Part shown: positions 10,350 through 20,943 of the stretch, piece after piece
Layout: each line of letters opens with the position of its first letter
How positions within the stretch are numbered: position 1 is the first letter of the stretch
Origin: Chara braunii
Lineage: Eukaryota > Streptophyta > Charophyceae > Charales > Characeae
Direction: 5' to 3'
NCBI GenBank assembly: GCA_003427395.1
Contig: BFEA01000037.1
Coordinates: 1,407,506 to 1,446,189, forward strand
Length of the DNA: 38,684 nucleotides
Notes under the pieces: model-generated
Seen by the model: only the letters and a program-made list of their open reading frames with translations
Databases searched by the model: none
What the model was told of the DNA's origin: nothing
Translations under genes and position numbers: made by a program

Positions 10350-12658
10350 CCATCTAGGAGGAGCTTGTGAGAGAGATCTTGTTCAAGGCTTAATTCCACG
10401 GCGGAGACCCAAACGAGATCGCCGGGGCGGAATGGGCAAGGAAGACGCTGGTGATTGGCCTGTTGGCTCATGCGTTGTTGCGTCTTGGCCATCTGGTCGC
10501 GTGCCTTGACAAGTAGCTCTTGCATACGATGCAAGAAAAAAAGATGGTCGTCGCTCTCGGCCGTTCGTGGAGTGATGGTGTCCAACGGCGAAGTGACCGG
10601 CGAGCCATGCTCGAACTCGAAGGGCGACGTCCCGATAGCCGGGTGGATGGAGGAGTTGTAGGCCAACTCGACATCCGGCAGCCACTCAACCCAATCCTTC
10701 TGGTCAGGACGGATGAGAGTGCTAAGGAGAATCTGTGCGGTCTGGTGCGCCCTCTTCGTTTGGCCATCTGTCTGGGGGTGGCGAGCTGAACTGGGCTTGA
10801 GAGATGAGCCCCATCGCTTGATGAGCGCCAACCAAAAATCGGACATGAACCGAGTGTCGCAGTCGCAGACGATTTCCTTGGGGTAACCCTTGGTTCGAAT
10901 CCAACCGGCGTAAAGAACCTCGACCAACTCCGGTGCCTTGGCATGATAGCAGCAAGGCAAAAACATGGCGAACGTGGTGAGTCTGTCGACCACCGTGAGA
11001 ATCCCATCCACTCCGGTCTTGTGCTTGGGGAACGGGCCGTTAATGTCCATGGCAATCGCTTCCCTTCGCCTCAAAGGGACCGGTAATGGTCGTAACTCGC
11101 CGTACGGACGATGGTGGCGGGATTTGCAGCGTCGGCAAACCTCGCATGACTCGCTATAGCGTGTGACGTCGCCGAGAAGGCCGTGCCACCAAAATCGCTT
11201 GCGAAGTCGGCCAATCATGCGATTGACTCCAAAGTGTCTGGTGGCGGGAGCATTGTCGAACTTGCCAAGAAGCCGTGTATGCAAATGAGGATCACTCGGT
11301 ACGCAAAGAAGATCCTTCCCCCGTATGTGGACAAGCAAGTACCACTCTTGGATCTGGTAGTGAGAGGAGCAATTCGCGTACTTGTCGCAAAACTCAGGGT
11401 CGGCTTGGTAGCCGCGGATGAAGCTGTTCCGCAGGTCGTCGTCGATCTCGAAGGTTGAGTAGACCGCGGTACAATGATCCGGACGCCGTGAAAGAGCATC
11501 CGCAAAACGATTCGACTTCCCGGGAATGTGATCGGGATAAAAGTCAAACTGGTCGATGAAAGCCATACATCGAGCGATGGTGCTGTTGATGGTGTCTTGG
11601 GTCTTATAGAAGACCAACGGATTGTTGTCGGTTACCCATCGGAATTGGCTTCGACCAAGGAGGAAATGCCGCCACCGCTTAAGCGCGTGGACGAAGGCGA
11701 GGAGCTCCTTGCGTGCATCGTTAAGGGAATGCATGACCGACACTTTCTTGCTGAAATACTCGACCGGGTGCCAGTCCACACCATCATGTTGCTCGAGGAC
11801 GGCACCAATGCCATAGCCGGACGCATCCGTAGTGACGCGTGTAGGCAAAAGCGGGTCGTATATGTGCAAGACCTCCGTAGATAGTAGTGCGGCTTTGAGA
11901 GCCAAAAATGATTCTCGCGCCTCCTCTCCGAAGTCAAACGGCCGCTCCTCGCATTGAAGCTTGGTCAAGTGGGCTGTGATCTTCGAGTAGCCTTTGATGA
12001 AACGCTGATAGTAGCCGGCGAGGCCAAGGAACGAGCGGACATCCGTGACGTTCCGAGGCTCCGACCACTCTTGGATGGCTTGAATCTTGTCCGATAGCGC
12101 ACTGATGCCTTCCGGTGTGACAAAATGGCCCGAGTATTCCAGCTCTTGCCGGGCAAATTCGCACTTGTCGCGGTTGGCCTTGTACTTGGCGAGGCGGAGC
12201 GCCTCCAACACTCGTCGAAGATGCCCAAGATGATCCTCCAATGTCTGGCTATAAACGAGAATATTGCACGAACCGGTCCAACATTGCACGAAACTCGTTG
12301 GTAAAATTGCCGCTTGAAAGGTCGTCGGGGCGTTGGTGAGGCCAAAAGGCATGACCACCCACTCAAAATGCTCGTACTGCGTCTTGAACACGGATTTGTA
12401 GCGATCGTTCGGCCGGATCGAGATTTGATGATATCCCGACTTCAAATCCAACTTAGAAAAATACTTTGCGTCGCCCAATCGCTCAAGAAGATCGTCGATG
12501 CGAGGAAGAGGCCCCGCATTCTTGACGGTTTGGATGTTGAGTTTGCGGTAGTCGATACACAATCGTAGATCCTTGTTCTTCTTTCGGACGAAGAGAACTA
12601 GTGCTCCATATGGGGAGCTACTAGGGCGGATCCAGCCCTTGGTCAACAAGTCGTCAAG
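10058..12658 (-). pseudogene. pol: Element B pol: RT, RNase H and integrase in one long frame
   Basis: A frame of about 866 codons, open from a TAA at 12659-12661, so it has no start of its own. RT motifs come first ([41 protein letters not shown]). After FQAA the frame slips and a short deletion near 12260 removes the YxDD box before ILVYS. RNase H keeps Asp in VTTDAS, Glu in RKELLAF and Asp in VTDNNP. In integrase the first His of HHCC reads Asp (KFDNAPATRHFG), CEVC is kept, and the catalytic Asp contexts AMDING and VCDCDTRF remain, but the Glu in DGQTKR is Lys (10754-10756). Family homology ends near 10360, where a one-base shift moves to the chromodomain frame. Confidence 0.93.
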
Positions 12659-12988
12659 TTATGCGCGGAGGACGTCAAGTTCCTCCTCGCTCATCCGATA
12701 GATGCAACCTTTCGGCGACACGACACTGGCCTCAAGAATGATCTCGTGAGAGATCGACCGATCTGGCACCACACCACTAGGTGACTCGAAGATGTCGGCG
12801 AACTCGTCCAGCAACCACACCACACGGGGGTCCGAAGACAAGTCCGTGGGTGAAGAGTCGGCTATCGCGACGGTCCGTAGGAAACATAGGCCGATTTCCT
12901 CGGGCTGCTCGTAAGCGCAAGTGGCCCGGAATGATTTGGTCGTCACCACTGGCACCGAATCAAAGGGTGTGGAAGAGGAATAGTACAC
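12659..12988 (-). pseudogene. pol: Protease-RT connector of element B
   Basis: An open piece in the same frame as the long pol frame downstream, ended by one TAA at 12659-12661. It carries the usual lead-in to gypsy RT: VVWLLDEFADIFESPSG, then ISHEIILEA, then KGCIYRMSEEELDVLRA. The next codons after the stop continue directly into the RT fingers (LLTKGW). So a single in-frame stop interrupts pol here. It overlaps the end of the protease piece, which is in another frame. Confidence 0.82.
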
Positions 12989-13814
12989 GCCACTTCGGCG
13001 CCGAAGGCGTCACGAACGCTAAGAGTCCGCCGGTGGAAGTTGATTGTGTGATCCGTGCAAGCCAAGGCATTCCCAGAATGATGTCGAAGTCCGTGTCCAA
13101 AATGTCGAACGTCGCCGGTTCGCATGCAAGAGGTGCGAAATACACCGGTACGACTTCGATGTAACGGTCGAGGAGTTGCTGCGTCTTTCCATCCGATAAC
13201 TTCATCGCCATCGGGTTTGCCTTCCTCCGAGCTTGTGCGCCAAGGCCAACCCTTTGCATAAAGGCTTGGCTCATGAAATTGCGAGACGCGCCACTATCCA
13301 GCAAAGCGCTGCAGGACGCTTGCCCAACCTGGATGCGGACGTACATGAGCGGTGTGTTGTTGTCATCGTACCGCTGCGTGTGAAACTCGCGGGCCACCTT
13401 GGTAACATACGCAAGGATGTCCCCCACCACGACTTCGTCATTCGTCGACGAAGTTGGTGGTGCATAGAAGGATAAGTACGTGTGAAGATGAGCGCATAGT
13501 GCTGTGCATTGCGGTCCCGACAGGCGGCCCGTGGTTGGGAGAGGAAGCCATGCAAAGTCCTCGGACGTGAGCGGGTCCAATACCTCTATGTTGAACTCGC
13601 GCGCCGAATCCCGTGAAGAACCACTTGAAGACCATAAGTCGCCGCTGCCGGACAGAGAAGATGCCGCACACACGTCTTGTCCTTGAGCTTGAGTACCCAG
13701 CGTAGGAACGAGTCGGGCAACATAGTCCTCAAAAGAATAAAGAAGAGGAGGACTTTCGACTTCCGCATCGGAACGAAGGGCGGTCACCCGCGAATCGATC
13801 GGTTCCGAAGGCAT
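12960..13814 (-). pseudogene. pol: Aspartic protease of element B
   Basis: Retropepsin that would cut Gag-Pol. The catalytic loop LLDSGAS is at about residues 171-177 of this 284-residue piece, and the second hallmark IILGMPWL follows about 80 residues later, a normal spacing. The first 150 residues are Ser-rich and include FEDYVARLVPTLG and PTSSTNDEVVVGDILAYV; I do not recognise a domain there. After MPWLA the family-like sequence (HTINFHRRTLSVRDAFG) moves to another frame at about 13040, so the C-terminal residues of this frame are probably not authentic. Confidence 0.87.
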
Positions 13815-13849
13815 CGAGAGTGTCGTCGAATCACTCCCGGCGGTGCTCA

Positions 13850-13940
13850 GTTTCCCGATTTGCCCTTGCCTTTCGGCGGGCAGGCCACTGTCTCATGGAG
13901 ATCGGTGTTGCACCATAGGCAATAGTGAAATCTCGTGCGC
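13850..13940 (-). pseudogene. gag: CCHC zinc knuckle of element B gag
   Basis: Minus-strand translation of 13880-13921 gives CLWCNTDLHETVAC, an exact CX2CX4HX4C knuckle, followed by the basic run PPKGKGKSGN. Such knuckles bind the element's RNA for packaging. The frame matches the long pol frame, not the protease frame. Upstream, WSQYGLSEQAFKART leads into it. The capsid domain expected before it is not present. Confidence 0.78.
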
Positions 13941-14038
13941 GCTTTGAATGCTTGCTCGGAGAGACCGTATTGGGACCATGGGGCTTGAGCTGCTGCACCG
14001 GGCCCGGGGCTAGATGCGGTGTTTGTCTTCGCCTTGCC
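13938..14038. repeat. 101-bp direct repeat, copy 1
   Basis: Matches 14221-14321 with only a few differences, at an offset of 283 bp. It covers the gag sequence just upstream of the zinc knuckle of element B. A local duplication of gag end sequence is the simplest reading. Confidence 0.85.
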
Positions 14039-14220
14039 GCGTCCTCGGCCTTTGCCGGGCGGCCACCGTCCCGGGTGGCTGCGAGTCTGTCCCCTTCATT
14101 GGCAGACACGACCTCGCTAGTTTGGTCAAACGGCAGTGCCGCCGCGACCACGGCCACTTTCGGTCGATGCTGGTCTCTGCTCGGGCTTGTCACAGATGAA
14201 CGCAGGTTCTTAGCCTCCTG

Positions 14221-14321
14221 CGCGCTTTGAATGCTTGCTCGGAGAGACTGTATGGGGACCATGGGGCTTGAGCTGCTGCGCCGGGCCCGGGGCTAGATGC
14301 GGTGTTTGTCTTCGCCTTGCC
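14221..14321. repeat. 101-bp direct repeat, copy 2
   Basis: Second copy of 13938-14038. It lies on the PBS side of element B where gag capsid would be expected, which suggests that deletion and duplication reshaped the 5' part of this element. Confidence 0.85.
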
Positions 14322-14378
14322 ACGCGTGTATGTACCGCATTAAGCAGAAGACAAGCGCCAGATAAGCGCACCGTACCA

Positions 14379-14393
14379 CAACTCCGATACCAA
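14379..14393 (-). other. Primer-binding site of element B
   Basis: The minus strand reads TTGGTATCGGAGTTG, the same 15 bases that follow the 5' LTR of element D. It is a variant of the tRNA-iMet PBS. The 5' LTR of element B should therefore begin at about 14394 and run to the right. Confidence 0.7.
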
Positions 14394-14397
14394 ATGG

Positions 14398-14720
14398 CAA
14401 GGAAGATGAGCGATAGCGAACTTCAGAAATCAAACATAATCATACACATGAGACCAGATAGTCGTGACCTCGAACCAATAGCAGAATTGCATCACGAGTT
14501 TCACCAAATAAGAGCACAGCAAAAGCTCATAATTGACAATGCTGGAATAGTCTCATCATCATCAACGAAGAACCAATGTTGATATCCTATTTGGCGTTCG
14601 ACGCTCAGACTACGAATGGCAGATCCTATCTAGCCTACTCTACAATGTCGCTGATGACGTCAACAGCTCCCCGAAGTACGAGCAGATCTCGGTCAATGCC
14701 GTACGCTTCAAGCACCAGGT
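14398..14720 (+). other. Possible short coding remnant (two frames, donor-like end)
   Basis: Two neighbouring plus-strand frames look more protein-like than chance. One runs from ATG at 14407 (MSDSELQKSN...) to a stop at 14580-14582, 58 codons. The other is open from 14551 (NVDILFGVRRSDYEWQ, then LLYNVADDVN, KYEQISVNAVRFKHQ) and reaches CAG/GTATGT near 14718, which matches a splice donor. I recognise no family. It may be a gene fragment carried in the LTR, or coincidence. Confidence 0.2.
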
Positions 14721-15441
14721 ATGTCTCTCGTATCACTCACAACCTCGTTCCCCAACTCACAAATGCCACATGCACCCAAGGACCACCATGCACCCCATCC
14801 AACATACAGCAATACAGCTCGGCTATGGCTGCCTGCTCCTTCCAGCTCGCCCTTGAGCGCGTGAGCGCTGGCTAGCGATAGCGCAGCAGCGCTTGTGCAC
14901 AATGCAGCCAGTGCCCAAATGCCGAATGTGTGGGCAGGCCCTTTCCTAAATGGAAGCGACCTGCCTGTCTTGCGTGCAGCCTGGCTGCGTTGGGCCCCTG
15001 CCCAAAAGCTCCTGGTAGGCCCACAGAGGCTGAGCCCCAGTCCAAACGAATTCAGGCCCAGGGCCTGTGACAGTTACCCGTGCCCAACTATTTACAGTTT
15101 GAGTTGGGTCCATGCTGCGTATCTCGCCCAGGGCCTGACTCAGATGCATTTGATAAAGGAGGCCAGGGTGTGGGCGCTTTCAACCAAGTGGCGCTGCGCA
15201 ACTGTCGAAATTTCCCCAGTTGCGTGTTGACCCCAAAATTGGCCTGTAGGCCTCGGTCGAGCCTGCCTTCACTTAGGGCAGCCGACTGAGCTGAACATAG
15301 GGCCCAGTAGGGCGTATCAAGGCCTTGTGCCTCGCAATTATATTAATATGTTAAAAAAATAAAGAAAAATTTATATCTCGAATCATAGTCGTTAGTTCAA
15401 GCCGCCGAGGGTATCAAAACATTTGGCTCAACGAGAGGATC

Positions 15442-15489
15442 AACTTTGATCCGGGGGTGGTTTGCCCAAAACCCCCCGGATCAGAAGTT
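15442..15489. repeat. 48-bp inverted repeat (strong hairpin)
   Basis: The left arm AACTTTGATCCGGGGG pairs with the right arm CCCCCCGGATCAGAAGTT around a short loop. The core GATCCGGGGG/CCCCCCGGATC is almost perfect. It lies in the AT-rich stretch that would be the leader of the element whose PBS is at 15624. Confidence 0.75.
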
Positions 15490-15556
15490 ATCCCAAAAAG
15501 AATGTTTCATTAAATAAAATAAAATTAAATTAAAATGATAACTAATCAATTAATCA

Positions 15557-15574
15557 GCAGGCTAATTAGCCTGC
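15557..15574. repeat. Perfect 18-bp palindrome
   Basis: GCAGGCTAATTAGCCTGC reads the same on both strands. It lies about 50 bp from the PBS at 15624 on its leader side. A function in RNA dimerisation is possible but only inferred. Confidence 0.7.
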
Positions 15575-15623
15575 GCACCCCTGTTAGATAGGGGAAGGTC
15601 GAGGCCTTGGGGGTGCAGTCCGC

Positions 15624-15641
15624 TCGCCGGCAACGGCGCCA
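15624..15641 (-). other. Primer-binding site of a second type (TAT/Ogre-like)
   Basis: The minus strand reads TGGCGCCGTTGCCGGCGA, very close to the PBS of TAT/Ogre-type Ty3/gypsy elements (commonly assigned to tRNA-Arg). A plausible LTR edge, TGTGAGG on the plus strand, begins 4 bases further right at 15646. No gag or pol of this element follows on its downstream (left) side, so only a fragment remains. Confidence 0.55.
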
Positions 15642-15645
15642 AAGT

Positions 15646-18547
15646 TGTGAGGAAATCCGGGGAGGGGTCGCCTGTCCTCCGCTGAAGCCAAGGACAACGA
15701 CATTTGTCACCCGCCGTGCCCGCTCCAGAGGTCCTCAGCGGTTGGCAGGAAGATGGGTGGAGGATATGCCTGTCACCACTTCGCCACGAAGCGAGATCAA
15801 GTGTTCTTTTCACTGTACAGCAAGTCTAAACATAAAATAATTACCAATTTAAAATATTTCGTTTCCACCCAATCCTGCATGCATCAACGATTGCAGTGTT
15901 TTTTGTGACCAGCAAGGCTCCCAATCGTGAAGCTCCACAAATGAGTTGTGTATGGAATGAAACGGTTTTCACCTTTTGCAGTAGCAGATGCAGATCCTAG
16001 GGCTCGATCCCTAGACCGTGCCCTACCCGTGTACAGTACATGTGAAGACCCCGAGAGTTGAACCTGTGACCTGTGTATTCGTAAACAGTGGGTAGGTTGT
16101 CATAGGTCCATAGGTAGCAGGGGTTCGATCTGTAGATCTGTAGAGTAGAAGTCTTAGCGAGTTCCAGAAGTCTAGCTGTAGTCCTTCTAGAAGGTCAGCA
16201 AGTGGGCAAGTGGTCAAGTGGTGAGTCAAGTGGTGGACTAAACCACAGTGCGATTGCAGTACGACTCCGGTGGGATGGCAGTGAGTCCCCGTTCAGTCAG
16301 CAGTCAGGTCCAGTCAGTCCCAGTCCGGTCCAGCAAGTACCACGAGGGACTGTGAGCACCATGGGCCGATGGCAAAGGGCAGACCAACGAGTTTCAGAAG
16401 TATAAATCAAGAGGCAGCGCCCAGCCATTCATTCATTCCTGCGTGAGCCATGCGGAAGCGCTGCCACAGCGACTTGTGCAAGGAGGTCTGCAGTGAGCCC
16501 GGATCTGAGGTGGGCAAGAGAGGAGCGTAGCGTAGCGATAGCGTAGTTGCGGCCATAGCCGCCATAGCTAGACTTAGTGTGTAGTGTGTGTGTGTGTTGT
16601 GTGAGTGCAGAGTATCGCGTGTGGGGTATCCAGGGTGATCTGGTGTGTGCGAACAGAGAGTTGTTTGGGCGCTGAGACGCCATAGCCATTGGAAGTGAAC
16701 TCTTATCTGGATTGCCATATCTCTGAGTTTTGAGTGGGCGCATATCGCCAGTTTGCTGCGCTACTGTTTGCATACATGTAAAGTGTGAATGAAAACGAGT
16801 CTGATAGCAGGAATTAGCAAATCGTATTGAATAGCTGATCCATCGAAGGACAATGCCAGTGGCCCCTATGATACCGTTTCACAATGTCCCGAAAAAAAAA
16901 AGTTTGGTTCAATAATTGAAAATGTACCCTTTCACTGATGCAGAAATACGAGAGAGCACCTTCACCGCGAAATACAAGCCAACAAACCGAGAAATTTACA
17001 AAACAAAATAGTAAAATTTACAAAACAAAATAATAGTCTTAGATGATGGACTGACAGGCAATGACTGCAGCTATTTGCTTCAACTTTCAAGCGCGAGAGC
17101 CTGTTGTCTGCGCCCATCACGACCCTGTGAGGGAACAGGGAGCTTCGAACCAGATTCAGAAGTTGCAGTGGGATATCATCGTCATCACCACGATTTTTAA
17201 CACTAACAAATTTTTGGAATTTCATACAGCAAACAGTCTTCACAGGGGTGAGCTCAGTAACTTGGATGATAAGGCATTAGCTCGGGCTCAAGAGAGCAGT
17301 CTGATTCGACGTCTCTGCTTGCGTAGTTCATGGGGTATGGCTTTTGCTCAGCCAAGGCTTTCCATTGTCCGTCCCCTCTCGCTTTCCCTAGAGAATATTC
17401 GCATTAGCCTCATCCGAGAGAAAGTTAGATCATACCCTGATTCAAGTAGTCAGTAGTGACTCAGTCATGCTCATCATCGGCGCATTGCCTTTCAGACTTC
17501 CACATTCTTACGTTCTCTCCCCATTTTCACGTTGGCACACCCACTTTTCCTTGTGGCTCAACGGAACCAAGCTCGCCCCTCATTTTATCAGTTTGAACGC
17601 ATCAAGCAGTGTGTCTGTCCGGGTACATGCAAAGGGTAGCCCACGTCCTGCTTATAGATCATTCGGGCTCCTCCTTTCCCGTGCGTTGCGCGTTCTTCAA
17701 AGTCCACTGTCGACCCTCAAGAGTCTTGTTGCTTCAAGCGTGGAGGAACGTGGACCTATTAGAGGTTGGGTGCCATGACTCGGGAAATGCGCACACTTGT
17801 GGTCTCACCCTTCCATCCTCAGGGCCTTCTCCTTCATTCTTCCAGCGCACTCACTCTTTTGACCGACAGTGCATTCACACTCCGTTTGGCAGCGCGTGGA
17901 CTTTCCCTTTAGTGAGGCATTTGCTTTTTCTTGATCTCTCACTTTTCCTTACACATTTTTCCTCCTTTTTTTGTTTTTATGAGCTTGTCTTCCACTCTGA
18001 CACGCCGCGGACCCGCTATTACTGCCACTCCAAATGCTCGCTTCCGTTCAGATTGTTGTCCGACACACCCCGTTCGGAAAAAAAAATAATTATCCTTCTC
18101 TCTCATTTTCCCCATGCACTTGATAAGAGGCTGGTTTGACCCTGATCATTAGTCTGCTGGGTCAGGCTCGAAAGGTCCGATCAAGGCTGGTCATGTGTTG
18201 TCAAGAATTATGAGTATTGATGAGCTTTCCCCCTAAATAATAATTAAAAAAAGGGGAAAAAAAGTAGAAATATACAACCAAGAAATATCTCGTACTCTCT
18301 TACGCATCTCTTGCTCCTTTTTCTTGGAAGTCCTTTCTCTCCTAGATCAGACCTTTGTAGGTATGTTCAAAAACGAAACCTGCACGCACTGGTTTTCTCG
18401 GCGTGACTCTGTACTTTCCCCCGCTGCTACCCATTCGAAATCGGTCGGAGTCTCACGAACTTGATCTTCAATAAACTAGATAGTCTTACTCAGAAAGAGG
18501 AATTTGGATTCTCGTCCTTCACTTCCGTTCTCTCATTCAAGGACCAA
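15646..18547. other. Non-coding region, probably LTR and other decayed repeats
   Basis: The left part should be the LTR belonging to the PBS at 15624. A TATA-like box (GTATAAATC) is at about 16400, followed by a TG-run near 16581-16600 and GTAGCG repeats near 16528-16545. Open frames at 17061-17456 and 17609-18139 are pyrimidine-rich with no domain. The stretch 18235-18270 has a purine run, AAAAAAAGGGGAAAAAAAG. I see no gene. Confidence 0.45.
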
Positions 18548-19090
18548 GAATAGCTGGTCCTCTCTTCACTGAAAGTAGCTGATCCCTCCAACAGAGGGAA
18601 TGGCTGATTGCCCCTTCAGCAAGAGTAGCTGATCCCTCCAACCGTGGAAATGGCTGTTCATCTCATCAGCCAGAGAGGCTGTTCAACAGTGGAAATGGCT
18701 GTTCATCTCATCAGCCAGAGAGGCTGTTCAACAGTGGAAATGGCTGATCGTCTCATCAGCAAAAGTGGCTGTTCACACCAACAGTGGAAATGGCTGATTG
18801 CCTCATCAGCAAGAGTGGCTGATCACACTAACAGTCGAAATGGCTGAATGTCTCATCAGCGAGAGCGGCTGATCACACCAACAGTGGAAATGGCCGATCG
18901 CCTCATCAGCGAGAGTGGCTGATCACTCCAACAGTGGAAATGGCTGATCATCTCATCAGCGAGAGCGGGTGATCACTCCAATGGAAATGATTGATCGCCT
19001 CATCAGCGAGACTGGCTGATCACTCCAAAAGTGGAAATGGATGATCGTCTCATCAGCGAGAGCGGGTGATCCCACCAATAGTGGAAATGA
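18548..19090. repeat. Minisatellite, 50-bp unit, about 11 copies
   Basis: The unit is about AACAGTGGAAATGGCTGATC, then GTCTCATCAGCGAGAGTGGC, then TGATCACTCC. Most units are 50 bp; a few are 44-46 bp. Copies near the middle agree best, and the edge copies are more diverged. Each unit holds the inverted-like pair GGCTGATC and GATCACTCC. Two 44-bp copies (18651-18738) are nearly identical and must be recent. Confidence 0.9.
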
Positions 19091-20787
19091 AGAAAAGTCC
19101 CTTTTGAGGAAAATCACCAGCGCCCGTAGCTTCTGTACCCTTCAACCAGAAATTGATTACCAATTACGCCAGCCGTACGTCTCTCCGAGAGAGTCCTTCG
19201 CTCCCCTTCGAACAGGGACACTCAGACTCTCTCCCAGCTGCTGGCTGCCACGTGCATCAGGTATTCAGTTGTCGGTCACCCTCCGAACGAGTATGTTTGA
19301 ATTGATCCTAAGTTCATTGATTATATTAATGAATTAGTAAGTCTTTTTTTCTCACTAAATTTAATTTAAAATATTATGTTGAAACCTTGAATGGAATCTT
19401 CTATATTCCGAATTGGGGGCTGCATACGCCTGGCACGCCTCCCAGGTGCACTACCGACGCCCGCGAATTGCCCCTTCTCATATCGCTCGCTTGATCTATA
19501 TCCCCACAACATCAGAGGCTCTGGGCCCCGGGGGAGCGCTGGGATAGCACCTGAGGCTGTAGCCCCAAGGGTGCGTCGGGGTGATCAATATTGGCAATAT
19601 CAGCCCCAGTACGTGGGCTGTAGGACGGACGCAAACCAGTTCCAGTACCAGGAATCCATTCCACAAGCCCAAATGTCACAACCATAAATTGGTTCCACCG
19701 AATTAAGTGTCGTAACATTAAATCAAGCGTCGTGACCAGATAATTAGCGTCCTGCCCGTACCGAACCAGTAACCGTGCCAATATAACGGTGGCAACCACG
19801 CAGTGTGTCGACCCAGTTTCGAGCCAGTGGCTGTGTCGTCATGACCAGGCTGGCGTAGGTCTGAAACCGTATCAGAATAAGGGCATTGAACCGGAGTGAA
19901 CTGAGGCAGTTCCAGACCCGGTCGGACACCGTACCAAGCAGCACGTGCGTCGTGTACCAGTACCGAGCCAGTGACTGTACTGAAATAGTAGCGCCGATTC
20001 TGTAGCAACCCGTGGCAAACCTGTATCTGTACAAAAAAACTGGTAGGCCCGGACCGCCATGAGTCTCGCCAATGCCATACCGGTCCCGAACCTGGCCAGC
20101 TGTCGGTTGTAGTCGGACTGTCAAGTGCTCGTATTGAGTGTCCAACCGAGTTCCCGTGCGTCACTCAGTCCACCATGGAAATCCGGTAAGTTATGGGTAG
20201 CGCACACACAATAATACATGGGCTATAGCAAGGATAAAAATTAAGTACAATCTGATCAATTTAGCGAGGGATAATAGAATAGAGAAAATTTGTTTAAATC
20301 AAAGAGGAGAGATAAACTGGCAAATTCTGGTTAGAATCAAAGACAGTATGATTGGTTAAAAAATGTTAAATAATAAGATAATCACGTGTATTTCATTTCT
20401 TTTTATTGTTTTTTATTTTACTGCTTATCTTTTATTTCATTAACATTTTTTTACTCTCGCTCTCTTGCCAACTGGTCATTGTGAAAAAGGCCGCGCGAAG
20501 GCCTACTACCACACCCTTGTTCCGTAGCTGGCTGATTCGAAAACAGCCTCAGACCAGACGAAGAAGATGAGTAATACGCGTGGTCGAAGCGGATATCCAA
20601 CCATCCAAATTTAAGGGTTAGTATCGACGGTTGATGAAGAGGAATTCAGAGTCCATCTCAGGACCCCTTATTTGTCCCGACAGTTCCGTCAGGAATATCC
20701 AAAGAATTCAGACTAAGCACTCGGTCGAAGGCCCGACTCCCTTTATTTCAGGTGGCCAAACGGCTCGCGGCCGCCCAACACTGCTTC
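19091..20787. other. Non-coding region before element C
   Basis: No recognisable domain. The part 19590-20160 has many degenerate ACCAGTACCG-type motifs, which give a long but repetitive minus-strand frame. The part 20200-20460 is AT-rich. From 20788 onward the sequence abruptly matches element D, so the truncation point of element C is here. Confidence 0.5.
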
Positions 20788-20943
20788 TACGTATGAGAGA
20801 GAGCTATTTGCTCTTAGAGAAGCCTTGAATCATTGGCGTCACTACCTCCTAAGTCGCCATTTTAAAGTGTATTCGGACCATGAGACACTTCGCTGGCTGA
20901 AGACCCATGCTAGAATGGCACCTAAGTTGATAAGCTGGGCTGA
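20788..20943 (+). pseudogene. pol: RNase H fragment of element C
   Basis: Only the second half of RNase H is left. It starts in the ERELFALREALNHWRHYLL stretch and continues with FKVYSDHETLRWLKTHAR, so the catalytic Asp of SDHETL is kept here while element D has Asn. Compared with D, about 25 bp coding for the GEIDQFDF part are deleted near 20937, followed by a TGA at 20941-20943. The start is a truncation junction with unrelated sequence. Confidence 0.82.

Larger units (their letters stand above)
9892..14393 (-). mobile_element. Element B: Ty3/gypsy chromovirus-type remnant
   Basis: Minus strand, from PBS (14379-14393) to polypurine tract (9892-9906). In element order it holds a CCHC knuckle, protease, RT, RNase H, integrase and chromodomain. 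It is GC-richer than elements C-E and its pol is from a different lineage than A (GWIRPSSSPYGA and NAPTTFQAA signatures). Only about 450 bp lie between PBS and zinc knuckle, so most of gag and leader are gone. No matching LTR pair was found by eye. Confidence 0.9.
14395..15623. other. Probable LTR of element B and unassigned sequence
   Basis: By position this should start with the 5' LTR of element B (plus-strand start TGGCAAGG). I could not find its partner left of 9891, nor its outer edge. The stretch 14820-15300 is rich in AGGCC and GGGCCC motifs, like 9480-9890, without clear alignment. The piece 15340-15560 is AT-rich. No certain gene is present. Confidence 0.4.

Noticed and set aside
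15562-15813. Minus-strand frame of 83 codons
   Set aside because: It spans a PBS and LTR edge, so it is non-coding element DNA.
17609-18139. Plus-strand frame of 176 codons
   Set aside because: Pyrimidine-rich DNA gives Ser, Phe and Leu runs; no motif, and neighbouring frames are open as well.
18644-18847. Open frame with repeated VHLISQRGCSTVEMA units
   Set aside because: It comes from minisatellite units; the 50-bp unit does not keep one frame, so this is chance.
19718-20164. Minus-strand frame of about 148 codons
   Set aside because: Built from degenerate ACCAGTACCG motifs; repeated TGS-type residues and no domain.
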